Positions 1 through 9,717 of a stretch of 9,717 bases of DNA are shown one piece after another. The position numbers and the translations under genes are program-made. This stretch comes from Candidatus Hydrogenedentota bacterium (GTDB lineage Bacteria; Hydrogenedentota; Hydrogenedentia; Hydrogenedentales; CAITNO01), in contig JAKPUV010000591.1 of NCBI GenBank assembly GCA_029554925.1, forward strand, positions 1 to 9,717. The letters are read 5' to 3'. Numbering within the stretch: the stretch's first letter is position 1; every line of letters begins with the position of its first letter. The notes beneath the pieces were generated by a model. It ran no database searches, was not told where the DNA came from, and saw only the letters and a program-made list of their open reading frames with translations.

Positions 1-222
1 CTCCAGGGTCATGCCCTCATGGCGCACAAAGGTTTTGACGCGGCGCACGATCTCTATGTGTCTGACGCTGTAATACCTGCGGTTGGACCGGGTCCGGCCG
101 GGCCGCAGCTGGGGAATCTGCGCCTCCCACTGGCGGAGGACGTAATCCGGCACTCCGGTGATCCGGCTCACCTCGCCGATGGAGTATCTGCGCTCCGGAA
201 GGTCGGTCGTGTCGTCGGCCAT
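1..222 (-). CDS. MerR-family transcriptional regulator, N-terminal part (cut by window edge)
   Basis: The first 74 codons of a DNA-binding regulator are present; the gene continues beyond base 1. The visible protein is a winged helix-turn-helix of the MerR type. Residues 13-33 (YSIGEVSRITGVPDYVLRQWE) form the helix-turn-helix, and the RPGRTRSNRRYYS stretch (about 40-52) is the wing with the usual Arg-Tyr pair. The HIEIVRRVKTFVRHEGMTLE segment then starts the linker helices. The pattern of a WE followed by a 'PQLRP' segment resembles the MerR subgroup with sequences like YWE-FPQLRP. The effector-binding or dimerisation part is missing, so no inducer can be inferred. The ATG at 222 has a modest GCGGGAC upstream. 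It lies only 15 bases after the symporter stop, so it is probably co-transcribed with it and may regulate this locus, which is inference. Family assignment is firm; target unknown. Confidence 0.88.
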   Translation of the reverse strand, partial: MADDTTDLPERRYSIGEVSRITGVPDYVLRQWEAQIPQLRPGRTRSNRRYYSVRHIEIVRRVKTFVRHEGMTLE

Positions 223-237
223 CGTTGTCCCGCGCGG

Positions 238-1827
238 TTAGTGGTCCAGGGCCTTCCACTCCTCGGTCTGGGTCCAGACGGTGAGGTTGGAAAGGTCCCG
301 TTTGGGCCGGAAAAGGAGCCCGCCGAAGAGGCAGCCCAGCAAGAACATGATGACGTTGCCGACCAGCCCGCCGTAATAGGTCTCAAAGCGGACCACCGGG
401 GCCATCCACTTGAGTTCCACAACGGTCAGATAGGCGCTGAAGGCGACGGTGAACAGGATGCCCATGAAGACGGCGCGACCGTCCCCCCACTTCGTGAGGA
501 AACCGAAGCAGTAGAGGCCCATCAAGCCGCCGGCGAAGATGGCGGCGAGCTTGGTGGCCGTGTCCTGCAGGGTGTTTTCAGTCACGAAGAGCAGCGCGTA
601 GGCGAAACCCAGCATGGCAAAGGAGGCCGCGAGGGAGACGAGGCGCGCGGCGTTCATGTAGTGCTGCTCCGTCCGGCCCTTGGCCAGATGGCGCTTGTAG
701 ATGTCCACGATGCTGACGGCGGAGATCGCGTTGATGCTGGAGGACAGCGAGGACATGGCCGCGGCGAGAACCCCCGCGACGACGAGGCCGGAAAGGCCGA
801 CCGGCATCTTCTGGATGACGAAGTACGGAATGATGGAGTCCGCCCGCGCGCCGCCGGCGCCGGTGAGCATGGCGAGGGCCTTCGGGTCGGGGTTGACCTT
901 GAAGTAGACGTAGAGGGACGTGCCGAGGAACATGAAGAAGCCCCAGGTGGGCACGCTGCACAGGCAGCATATCCAGATGGCCTTGGTGGCCTCTTTCGGG
1001 TTCTTCGTGGCCACGTATTTCTGGATAACATTCTGGTTGCTGCTGTATTCCGTGAGCCAGTTGGTGAGGCCCACCAGCAGCATCATCACGATGGTCTTGT
1101 CCGTGAGGCTGAAACCCCACCCCGCCCGCTCCAGCTGTCCCGTGGCCGTGTTGAGGTCGCCCAGCATGAACTTTCCGTCCTGCCAGGCGACGGTGACAAT
1201 CTCCGTGAGGCCGCCGTCCACCCCCATGATGACGAGGACGAGAATCGCAAAGCCGCCGAACCAAAGCAGGAAGGACTGGAAGAAGTCGGTCCAGATGACC
1301 GCCTCGATGCCGCCGGTGATGGTGTAGAAGGAGGTGATGACGCCGCCGATCAGGATGCTGTAGCCCGCGCTGAGCCCGGTCATCTCCTGCACCAGCACGG
1401 AGACCAGGTAGAGGATCAGGCCGAGCCGGGTGACCTGCGCGACGATGAAGGCGACGGCGGCGTAAACGCGGGTGCCCGCGCCGAACCGGTGCTCCAGGTA
1501 TTCGAAGGCGGAGGTGATTTGCGCCCGGCGGTAGAAGGGCAGAAAGACCTTGGACGCGATGAAGATGCCCAGGGGAAGGGTCAGGCAGAGCAGGAATCGC
1601 AGATAGGCGGTCTTGTAGGCGTCACCGGGGTAGGCCACAAAGGTGATGGAACTGATCGACGTGGCGAACATGGAGAGCCCGATCAGCCATCCCGGGTAGG
1701 AGCGCCCGCCGACGAAGTAGTTCTCGGTGCTCTTGTTGCGCCGGGCGAAGTAGGGGCCCATGGATGCCATGGCGAGGAAATACACGACAAGCACCACGAT
1801 GTCCACGGTTCTCATTTCAGGATGCAT
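238..1827 (-). CDS. Sodium:solute symporter (SSS/SLC5 family) permease
   Basis: A 529-residue inner-membrane permease of the sodium/solute symporter family, which uses the inward Na+ gradient to import a small organic solute. It has about a dozen hydrophobic segments from residue 8 to about 506. Family landmarks are YFVGGRSYPGWLIGLSMFATSISS (about 37-60), TGGIEAVIWTDFFQ (171-184), the loop with SSNQNVIQKYVATKNPKEA (262-280), and the core signature GLSGLVVAGVLAAAMSSLSSSINAIS (344-369). Ser359/Ser360 or the following serines lie where the family's Na2 sodium site is formed. A long polar loop (about 205-243) and a short charged C-terminal tail are present. The ATG at 1827 is preferred over the one four codons later because AAGGGAGA sits five bases before it. 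It follows araD by 129 bases and precedes merR by 15. A sugar or sugar acid is a reasonable substrate guess from the araD neighbour, but the sequence does not fix specificity. Confidence 0.93.
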   Translation of the reverse strand: MHPEMRTVDIVVLVVYFLAMASMGPYFARRNKSTENYFVGGRSYPGWLIGLSMFATSISSITFVAYPGDAYKTAYLRFLLCLTLPLGIFIASKVFLPFYRRAQITSAFEYLEHRFGAGTRVYAAVAFIVAQVTRLGLILYLVSVLVQEMTGLSAGYSILIGGVITSFYTITGGIEAVIWTDFFQSFLLWFGGFAILVLVIMGVDGGLTEIVTVAWQDGKFMLGDLNTATGQLERAGWGFSLTDKTIVMMLLVGLTNWLTEYSSNQNVIQKYVATKNPKEATKAIWICCLCSVPTWGFFMFLGTSLYVYFKVNPDPKALAMLTGAGGARADSIIPYFVIQKMPVGLSGLVVAGVLAAAMSSLSSSINAISAVSIVDIYKRHLAKGRTEQHYMNAARLVSLAASFAMLGFAYALLFVTENTLQDTATKLAAIFAGGLMGLYCFGFLTKWGDGRAVFMGILFTVAFSAYLTVVELKWMAPVVRFETYYGGLVGNVIMFLLGCLFGGLLFRPKRDLSNLTVWTQTEEWKALDH

Positions 1828-1956
1828 GACTTCTCCCTTGACTTTCAGAATGCAAAGACACGGACGGCCCGGAAGCGGGGGCCGCGGTTGCGGCTGTCCG
1901 GAAAGGCCACTTTATCAACCCCGCCCGGGGCGATGCAAACCGCGCGGCGGCCCGCG
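1828..1956 (-). other. araD-symporter intergenic spacer with small GC-rich stem-loops
   Basis: This 129-base gap is the longest inside the leftward run. Just after the araD stop, read on the minus strand, there is CGCGG-GCCG-CCGCG (1943-1956) followed by CGG and TTT, and then CCCC-GGGC-GGGG (1919-1930) followed by TTGATAAAG. Further on, CGGAC (1861-1865) can pair with GTCCG (1896-1900) around an inner GGCCC/GGGCC. None is followed by a real T-tract, so a strong intrinsic terminator is not supported. A weak terminator, pause or RNA-processing site is possible. A TTGATA resembling a -35 box (1913-1918) has no matching -10 box. Confidence 0.3.
1831..1840 (-). promoter_or_regulatory. Ribosome binding site of the symporter gene
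   Basis: Read on the minus strand this is CAAGGGAGAA, whose GGGAG core lies five to six bases before the ATG at 1827. It decides in favour of the first of two in-frame ATG codons (1827 rather than 1815). Confidence 0.65.
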
Positions 1957-2646
1957 TCACCGTTGACCGTAATAGGCGTCCTTTCCGTGCTTCCGGAAAA
2001 AGTGCTTGTTCAGGAGGTAGTCTTCGAGGGGCGCGGCCGCCGGATTGACGGCCAGTGTGTGGAGGGCCATCCGGGCCACCTCCTCCAGCACGACGGCGTT
2101 CTCCAGGGCCTCCGCCGGACTGCGCCCCCAGACAAAGGGGGCGTGGCCCGCCGTCAGGGCCGCCGGGCAGACCAGCGGGTCCTTTCCGGAGAAATGGCGG
2201 ACAATCCGGTCGCCGATGTGATGCTCGTAGTTCTCCACGACCTCCTCGTGGGAGGGCGCGGCGACCAGGGGAATCTCGCCGTGGAAGTAGTCGGCATGGG
2301 TGGTCCCAAAACAGGGAATGGGCCGCCGGGCCTGGGCAAACGCGGTGGCATGGTGCGAGTGGGTGTGGATCACGGCGTTGATGCCGTGGAAGGCCCGGTA
2401 GAGGGCCAGATGGGCAGGCGTGTCCACCGAGGGGCTGAGTTCCCCGGAAACCACCCTTCCCTCGAAATCCACCACCACGATGCTGTCCGCCGTGAGGTCG
2501 TCATACTGGACCCCGCTGGGTTTGATCGCCACCACGTTTTCCGACCGGTCTGCGGCGCTTGCGTTCCCCCAGGTTTCCAGGACAAGCCCCTCCTCGACAA
2601 GGGCGCGGTTCATCTCGTAGACCGTCTCTTTGAGCACCTGGTGCAT
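1957..2646 (-). CDS. araD: L-ribulose-5-phosphate 4-epimerase (class II aldolase/adducin family)
   Basis: A 229-residue cytoplasmic Zn2+ enzyme that interconverts L-ribulose 5-phosphate and D-xylulose 5-phosphate, linking L-arabinose or related pentose breakdown to the pentose phosphate pathway. It aligns by eye with the E. coli enzyme over its whole length: TWGNAS (25-30), IKPSGV (41-46), SVDTPAH (73-79), IHTHSHH (93-99), GTTHADYF (114-121), AGHAPFVWG (166-174), and the ending KHGKDAYYGQ (219-228). His94, His96 and His168 match the metal ligands, and Asp119 and Tyr226 match the catalytic pair Asp120/Tyr229. An upstream in-frame ATG at 2679 exists. The start at 2646 is preferred because GGAGG precedes it by seven bases and the N-terminus then matches E. 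coli residue for residue. UlaF/SgbE-type epimerases of ascorbate or xylulose pathways catalyse the same step and cannot be excluded as the closest paralogue. It lies 53 bases downstream of dus. Confidence 0.93.
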   Translation of the reverse strand: MHQVLKETVYEMNRALVEEGLVLETWGNASAADRSENVVAIKPSGVQYDDLTADSIVVVDFEGRVVSGELSPSVDTPAHLALYRAFHGINAVIHTHSHHATAFAQARRPIPCFGTTHADYFHGEIPLVAAPSHEEVVENYEHHIGDRIVRHFSGKDPLVCPAALTAGHAPFVWGRSPAEALENAVVLEEVARMALHTLAVNPAAAPLEDYLLNKHFFRKHGKDAYYGQR

Positions 2647-2650
2647 GGCC

Positions 2651-2658
2651 TGTCCTCC
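2651..2658 (-). promoter_or_regulatory. Ribosome binding site that sets the araD start
   Basis: On the minus strand this reads GGAGGACA, with GGAGG seven bases before the ATG at 2646. The alternative ATG at 2679 has only weak purine sequence upstream, so this site argues for the shorter, E. coli-like protein. Confidence 0.75.
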
Positions 2659-2699
2659 ATGGTTGGATCCTGCGGCCATACTAGCAGAAGCGGGCGGCG

Positions 2700-5530
<2,831 letters not shown>

Positions 5531-5540
5531 ACAGAACGCG

Positions 5541-5575
5541 TGTCGGGCGAAGAAACCCGGGCGGGTCTTTCGACA
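5541..5575 (+). promoter_or_regulatory. Imperfect stem-loop in the phoD leader
   Basis: TGTCG (5541-5545) pairs with CGACA (5571-5575), AAGA (5550-5553) with TCTT (5566-5569), and CCC (5556-5558) with GGG (5563-5565) around GGGC. The stem has an internal loop and a two-base bulge. It would end about 20 bases before the phoD ribosome binding site. Possibly chance in GC-rich sequence. Confidence 0.22.
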
Positions 5576-5595
5576 GGGGGGTCGGCCCGGGAACC

Positions 5596-5600
5596 GGAGG
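5596..5600 (+). promoter_or_regulatory. Ribosome binding site that sets the phoD start
   Basis: GGAGG ends seven bases before the ATG at 5608. The open frame extends upstream to 5473, but that stretch encodes no signal peptide and runs through the divergent promoter region. This site supports the start at 5608, directly at a signal peptide. Confidence 0.75.
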
Positions 5601-5607
5601 AAATGTG

Positions 5608-6969
5608 ATGAGCAAGTGGACAAGGGCGTTTGCGGGAAGTCTCCTGATTGCCGGACTGCTTTGCGCGGGGGCCCAGGCCGCCCGCAGCGAGACGGGCTCT
5701 CCCCGGGTCATGGAGGGACCCATGGTTGGTGTTCCCGCCCCGGAGGCGTTGTCCGTCTGGGTGCGGTTGTCGGGGGAGCATGAAGCCGTGCTGGAAGTGA
5801 GCGCCACGAAACATTTCCGGCAGGCGGTTGCCTCGCCCCCCGCCCGTCCTTCGCGGGACAGGGATGACTGCACGGCTGTGCTGCGGGTGGACGGACTCTC
5901 CCCTGCCACGCCGTACTTTTACCGGATTCTGGTGAATGGGAAGCCGGATCCCTATCTGGAGATCTTCCAGACGAAGACCGCGCCGGCGGGGCCGGCGAAG
6001 TTCACGGTGGCCTTCGGGTCGTGTCCGCGGGTGCAGCGGGACCGCGTCCAGCCGATTTGGGCATCCCTCCAGGCCGCGGGGCCGGACCTCTTCTTCTGGA
6101 TAGGAGACAACATCTACGGGGACACGCTAGACCCTCAGGCCCTTGCCGAGGAGTACCGGCGGCAGCGGGCGGTTGCGTCGTTGCAGGGGTTTATCACCGC
6201 GGTGCCCCAGTTGGCCGTGTGGGACGACCATGATTTCGGCCTGAACGACCACGACCGCACCAATCCCGTGAAGGAGGCCTCTCTGGGCATCTTCAGGCAG
6301 TATTGGGCGAATCCCTCCTATGGGCTGCCCGACACGCCGGGGGTGTTTTTCCGGCAAGCCTACGGGGGCGTTGACTTCTTTCTTCTCGACTGCCGCTATC
6401 ACCGCGACCCGAACACGGACCCGGACACGCCGGAGAAGACTTTTCTCGGGGCGGGGCAGCTTGCATGGCTCCAGCGGGAACTGAAGGCCAGCACCGCGCC
6501 GTTCAAGGTGCTGGTTTCCGGCAGCGGGTGGACCTGTGCCAAGGGGCCTGGCGGCGATTCCTGGGCCTCCTTCCTTCACGAGCGCGACCGTCTCTTTGAT
6601 TTCATCCGGGATGAGGGGGTCACGGGGGTGATCCTGCTGTCGGGGGACACCCACGTCGGGGAGTTCAACGCCATTCCCCGTTCGGACCAGGGCGGCTACG
6701 ACCTGTACGACCTGGTCAGTTCGCCGCTGGCCCAGCAGGCGAACACGGGCTGGCGGAAACGCTTTCCCGAACTGCGGGTGCGCACCCCCCACGAGGGGGA
6801 CAACGCGGGGATGCTCCGGTTCGACATGACCGGCCCCGTGCCGTCCGTTGAGTTGAACCTCATGGATGTGAACGGCAAACCCGTGTGGACGCCGGTCGTG
6901 TTGACGCCGGAAGACCTGAAAAACGGGGCGGCCACGGCGCGGAAGAATTCGGATTTCAAGACGGAATGA
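5608..6969 (+). CDS. phoD: Secreted PhoD-like metallophosphoesterase (alkaline phosphatase D family)
   Basis: A 453-residue exported phosphatase or phosphodiesterase likely to release phosphate from organic esters outside the cytoplasm. Residues 1-24 form a Sec-type signal peptide: a Lys and an Arg, hydrophobic LLIAGLLCAGA, and an AQA cleavage site before Ala25. No twin-arginine or valid lipobox is seen. Residues about 32-124 form the N-terminal beta-sandwich typical of the family (SVWVRLSG, LRVDGLSPATPYFYRILVNG). The catalytic domain follows with GSC (137-139), where Cys139 matches the iron-ligand cysteine of B. subtilis PhoD. Then come GDNIYGD (166-172), WDDHDFGLND (205-214), LDCRYHR (260-266) and SGDTHVGEF (345-353). 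Length is normal. It is divergent from thiC and followed by trkA after 127 bases. Phosphatase versus phosphodiesterase preference cannot be read from sequence, and no Pho box was recognised upstream. Confidence 0.93.
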   Translation: MSKWTRAFAGSLLIAGLLCAGAQAARSETGSPRVMEGPMVGVPAPEALSVWVRLSGEHEAVLEVSATKHFRQAVASPPARPSRDRDDCTAVLRVDGLSPATPYFYRILVNGKPDPYLEIFQTKTAPAGPAKFTVAFGSCPRVQRDRVQPIWASLQAAGPDLFFWIGDNIYGDTLDPQALAEEYRRQRAVASLQGFITAVPQLAVWDDHDFGLNDHDRTNPVKEASLGIFRQYWANPSYGLPDTPGVFFRQAYGGVDFFLLDCRYHRDPNTDPDTPEKTFLGAGQLAWLQRELKASTAPFKVLVSGSGWTCAKGPGGDSWASFLHERDRLFDFIRDEGVTGVILLSGDTHVGEFNAIPRSDQGGYDLYDLVSSPLAQQANTGWRKRFPELRVRTPHEGDNAGMLRFDMTGPVPSVELNLMDVNGKPVWTPVVLTPEDLKNGAATARKNSDFKTE

Positions 6970-7040
6970 CGGGTGGCCTTCGGCGGACATCTCCGGTTCG
7001 CGGCGGGGTCCGGGGGGGTATTTCTTGAGAATGGCACCGG

Positions 7041-7086
7041 AGGGGGTTCATGCTTTTTCCCATTGAACCGTTCGCAGGGGGTTCAT
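7041..7086 (+). repeat. Repeated AGGGGGTTCAT and alternating GGTTCA/TGAACC elements in the trkA leader
   Basis: The 11-base string AGGGGGTTCAT occurs at 7041-7051 and again at 7076-7086. Between them TGAACC (7064-7069) is complementary to GGTTCA in both copies (7045-7050 and 7080-7085). The middle element can thus pair with either flank, giving two mutually exclusive 6-bp stems. The second stem ends two bases before the trkA ribosome binding site GGAGG (7088-7092). It could be an RNA switch-like leader or spaced protein half-sites. No clear promoter or terminator was found in the rest of the 127-base phoD-trkA gap. Confidence 0.4.
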
Positions 7087-7096
7087 TGGAGGTCTC

Positions 7097-8440
7097 ATGA
7101 ACGTATTTATCGCCGGCGGAGGACGTGTGGGATTCCACCTTGCGCGCCTCTTGTGCGCGGAGGGGCGGGATGTCACCCTGCTTGACCGGAACCCGCAGCG
7201 CCGGGAGGAGATTGATTTTGATCTGGACGCCCGCACCGTGGTGGGCGACTGCACCTCCGTGCTCCTGCTCCAGTCGCTGAACGCGGGGGACGCGGACCTT
7301 TTCATTGCCTGCACGGGGGACGACCGGAGCAACCTCATCGCGGCTACGGTGGCGAAGGGGCTGGGCGCGGGCCGCGCGGTGGCCCGGGTGGACACGACGG
7401 ACTTCATCGAGTCCAGCTTCCTCTACGAGGGGTTCTTGAACGTGGACTACCTGCTGAGCCCCGACGCGCTGGCGGCCCACGACATTGTGCAGTTTGTGGA
7501 GAACCCCGGGGTGCTGGCGGTGGAGGAGTTCGGGCGTGGCAAGATACAGCTCTGCCAGGTGCAGGTGGGCCAGCAGGCGGCGGCGGCCGGAAAGGCGGTG
7601 CGCGACATTCTGCCCCCGGGGAGCGGCCTGCTGGTGGGGACTGTCAGCCGGGGCGGCGCCAGCGGCATCGTCCGCGGCGACACGGTGCTGCAGGCCGGGG
7701 ACAAGGTGACCCTGATCGGCATGAAGGGGGCCATGGAGACGCACCGCCGGCTCTTCAGCGAGTCGCCGCCGGCGAAGAAGGTGGCGATTCTCGGGGACAC
7801 CGTGATTGGGCGCCGGGTCGCCCAGGCCTTCGACACCCGCCAGATGGAGGTGAAGCTTTTCGAGAAGAACCCGGCGGCCTGCGAGGAACTCTCCCGCGAG
7901 TTCTACCACGTCAAGGTGGTGAACCGGGACGCGACGGTGCGCGCGTCGCTGGAGCAGGAGCATCTCCAGAACTTCGACATGTTTGTGGCTACCACGGAGG
8001 ATGACGAGCGGAACATTATGGCGGGGGTGCTCGCGCGGGAGGTGGGCGTGCCGCATGTGGTGGCCGTGGTGCACCAGCCGGACTTCGCGCCGCTGGTCGT
8101 GAAGCTGGGCATTGACCTCGCCCTGACCCCCCGGCTGGCCTTCGCCAACAGCGTGCTCAAGATCATCCACCAGGAGCGCGTCACGGCGTCCTCCTTCCTG
8201 GGCGAGGGGGATATGGAGGTGGTCGAGGCGAAGCTGGGCGACGATGCGCCGGTGGCGGGCCGCACGATCGCGGAGGTGGCGGGCCGCATGCCGGGGCACG
8301 CGCTGATCGCCACGGTCCTGCGCGGCGAGCAGGTGATTGTCCCCGGCGGCTCTGACACCCTCCAGCGGGGCGACACGGTGGTCTTCATTTCCGCAACCGC
8401 GGAGGCCAACGCCGCGCGAAAGGCCCTGACGGGCGTCTGA
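7097..8440 (+). CDS. trkA: Trk potassium uptake regulatory subunit TrkA (two RCK domains)
   Basis: A 447-residue cytoplasmic peripheral protein that binds nucleotide and gates the TrkH potassium channel/transporter. It has the duplicated architecture of full-length TrkA (E. coli 458 residues). The first Rossmann RCK-N domain has GGGRVG (7-12) and acidic Asp30 at the end of the second strand, as expected for NAD(H) binding, followed by VVGDCT (48-53) and ACTGDDRSN (71-79). The first RCK-C domain is about 140-220. A second RCK-N has GDTVIG (233-238), Glu256 and TTEDDERNI (299-307), and a second RCK-C is about 365-447. The ATG at 7097 has GGAGGT four bases upstream. Its TGA shares one base with the trkH ATG (TGATG), so the two are translationally coupled, which fits subunits of one complex. 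The second glycine motif is looser (GDTVIG), a common feature of the second half. Confidence 0.97.
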   Translation: MNVFIAGGGRVGFHLARLLCAEGRDVTLLDRNPQRREEIDFDLDARTVVGDCTSVLLLQSLNAGDADLFIACTGDDRSNLIAATVAKGLGAGRAVARVDTTDFIESSFLYEGFLNVDYLLSPDALAAHDIVQFVENPGVLAVEEFGRGKIQLCQVQVGQQAAAAGKAVRDILPPGSGLLVGTVSRGGASGIVRGDTVLQAGDKVTLIGMKGAMETHRRLFSESPPAKKVAILGDTVIGRRVAQAFDTRQMEVKLFEKNPAACEELSREFYHVKVVNRDATVRASLEQEHLQNFDMFVATTEDDERNIMAGVLAREVGVPHVVAVVHQPDFAPLVVKLGIDLALTPRLAFANSVLKIIHQERVTASSFLGEGDMEVVEAKLGDDAPVAGRTIAEVAGRMPGHALIATVLRGEQVIVPGGSDTLQRGDTVVFISATAEANAARKALTGV

Positions 8441-9717
8441 TGAACTACCGCATCATCGCCAAGAACCTGGGGGTCTTCTCCCTGTGGGTGGCCGTCTGGA
8501 TGGCCGTCTCCTCCCTGTGGTCCCTACGGTACGGGGAACCGGCTGCCCTGGTGGCGCTGCTGAAGTCGGCGGCGGCCTCCGCGCTGGCCGGCGGGATGCT
8601 GATGTATCTCGGCCGGGGACGCCAGCGCCGCATGTACGAGCGCGAAAGCGTGGCGCTGGTCGGGCTCGGATGGATTCTAATCGCGGGGCTCGGGGCGCTT
8701 CCCTTCTGGTATTTGGGCACGCAGACCTTCACGGAGGCCTATTTCGAGTCCATGTCCGGGTTCACAACCACCGGATCCTCGGTCATCACGGACATCGAGG
8801 GCCTTCCCAAGGGAATCCTGTTCTGGCGGTCCCTCACACACTGGCTGGGGGGCATCGGCATCGTGGTGCTCATGATCGCCGTGATCCCCTTCATCGGCAT
8901 GTCGGGCAAGATGCTCTACCAGTCGGAGGTGACGGGCCTGTCCAAGGACGGTGTGCGCCCCCGCATCAAGGAGTCCGCGTTCATCCTTCTTAAGGTGTAC
9001 CTGGTGCTGACGGTCATCCACGCGGCGGCGCTGATGATCGCGGGAATGGATCTGTTCGACGCCCTCTGCCACACCTTCGGGAGTCTGGCGACGGGCGGAT
9101 ACTCAACGAGAAACAAGAGCATAGAGGGTTTCGACAGCGTTCCGATTGAGGGCGTCATCACGGCGTTTGAACTGATCGGGGCGACCAATTTCACGCTCTA
9201 CTACCTCATGGCCAAGGGCGACTGGCGCGCCCTTTTCCGCGACACGGAGTGGCGGGTGTTCATGGGCATCTTTGCGGTGTCCACCCTCCTCATCACGGTC
9301 AATCTGATGGGCGTGCAGGGGGAGGTGTCCGCGGACACCTCGGAGCCCGGCGCCCTGGGCGGTGTGGACTACTCCTGCGGCCAGGCCCTGCGGTTCTCCT
9401 CGTTCCAGGTGGCGACCATGATGACCAACACGGGATTTACCGGGGCGGACTTCAACATCTGGCCCTATTTCTCCCGGATATGGATCATGCTCATCGTGAT
9501 GATGGGTGGGTGCGCGGGTTCCACCGCGGGCGGAATGAAGATCATCCGGGTGGTGATCCTTTTCAAGATCGGGATGCAGCAGGTGCAGCGCATTTTCAGG
9601 CCCCACACGCTGCGGGCGATTCGTGTCAACGGGCAGATTGTCTCGGAGGACATCCAGTACAGCGTCCTGTCGTTCTTTCTGGTCTATGTGGCCGTGATGG
9701 CCTTTTCCACCGTGGTC
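8440..9717 (+). CDS. trkH: Trk potassium uptake membrane subunit TrkH (3' end beyond window)
   Basis: The first 426 codons of the ion-conducting subunit of the Trk potassium system; E. coli TrkH is 483 residues, so perhaps 50-60 are missing. The protein has the fourfold membrane-pore-membrane plan, and all four selectivity-filter loops are visible. They are FTTTGSS (108-114), SLATGGYST (215-223), MMTNTGFTG (327-335) and GGCAGSTAGGMK (356-367). Each has the Gly at the filter position. Hydrophobic helices flank them, for example 11-28, 71-92, 133-152, 181-202, 274-291, 345-357 and 407-424. Charged loops such as SKDGVRPRIKESA (168-180) and the segment around 384-406 face TrkA or the cytoplasm. 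The start is the ATG in TGATG; GGGCG upstream is a weak ribosome site, so translation probably depends on termination of trkA. It transports K+ into the cytoplasm, driven by the membrane potential or H+/Na+. Confidence 0.96.
   Translation, partial: MNYRIIAKNLGVFSLWVAVWMAVSSLWSLRYGEPAALVALLKSAAASALAGGMLMYLGRGRQRRMYERESVALVGLGWILIAGLGALPFWYLGTQTFTEAYFESMSGFTTTGSSVITDIEGLPKGILFWRSLTHWLGGIGIVVLMIAVIPFIGMSGKMLYQSEVTGLSKDGVRPRIKESAFILLKVYLVLTVIHAAALMIAGMDLFDALCHTFGSLATGGYSTRNKSIEGFDSVPIEGVITAFELIGATNFTLYYLMAKGDWRALFRDTEWRVFMGIFAVSTLLITVNLMGVQGEVSADTSEPGALGGVDYSCGQALRFSSFQVATMMTNTGFTGADFNIWPYFSRIWIMLIVMMGGCAGSTAGGMKIIRVVILFKIGMQQVQRIFRPHTLRAIRVNGQIVSEDIQYSVLSFFLVYVAVMAFSTVV

Noticed and set aside
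6970..7040. Intrinsic terminator after phoD
   Set aside because: Only a three-base GCC/GGC stem around TTC and scattered G-runs are seen, with no T-tract.
6956..8299. 447-codon open frame on the minus strand opposite trkA
   Set aside because: The translation is rich in His, Arg and Ala with no recognisable motif, while the plus strand encodes a complete TrkA.

Overview
This is a GC-rich window of ordinary, compactly packed bacterial genes with no sign of a prophage, transposon, CRISPR array, rRNA or tRNA gene. The protein types point to a Gram-negative-type environmental bacterium: a Sec-exported PhoD-like phosphatase, a large sodium/solute symporter of the kind common in the Planctomycetes-Verrucomicrobia-Lentisphaerae or Hydrogenedentes range, and a Dus enzyme with an NCGCW active-site motif. 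The phylum is an inference from protein flavour and composition, not something the sequence proves.

The layout is two divergent gene runs around a 188-base control region (about 5420-5607). The leftward run on the minus strand reads thiC (thiamine pyrimidine synthase), dus (tRNA-dihydrouridine synthase), araD (L-ribulose-5-phosphate 4-epimerase), a sodium:solute symporter, and the first 74 codons of a MerR-family regulator that leaves the window at base 1. thiC and dus overlap by a TTGA, dus and araD are 53 bases apart, araD and the symporter 129, and the symporter and merR only 15. The run could be one operon, or could break at the 129-base gap. The rightward run on the plus strand reads phoD (secreted metallophosphoesterase), then trkA and trkH (regulator and membrane subunit of a potassium uptake system). 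trkA and trkH overlap by one base; trkH runs off the right edge after 426 codons.

Functionally the neighbours are a mixture: cofactor synthesis and tRNA modification, a sugar-phosphate epimerase beside a symporter, phosphate scavenging, and potassium uptake. Only trkA-trkH is a clear functional pair; araD with the symporter and regulator is a plausible one.

The most interesting non-coding sequence is the thiC/phoD divergent region. It holds a perfect 11+1+11 inverted repeat overlapping a consensus -10 box on the minus strand, several further stem-loops, and five copies of AACGC/GCGTT within about 90 bases. It has no recognisable TPP riboswitch, although thiC is the classic riboswitch target. 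The trkA leader carries three alternating GGTTCA/TGAACC elements. I found no convincing novel multi-gene system.
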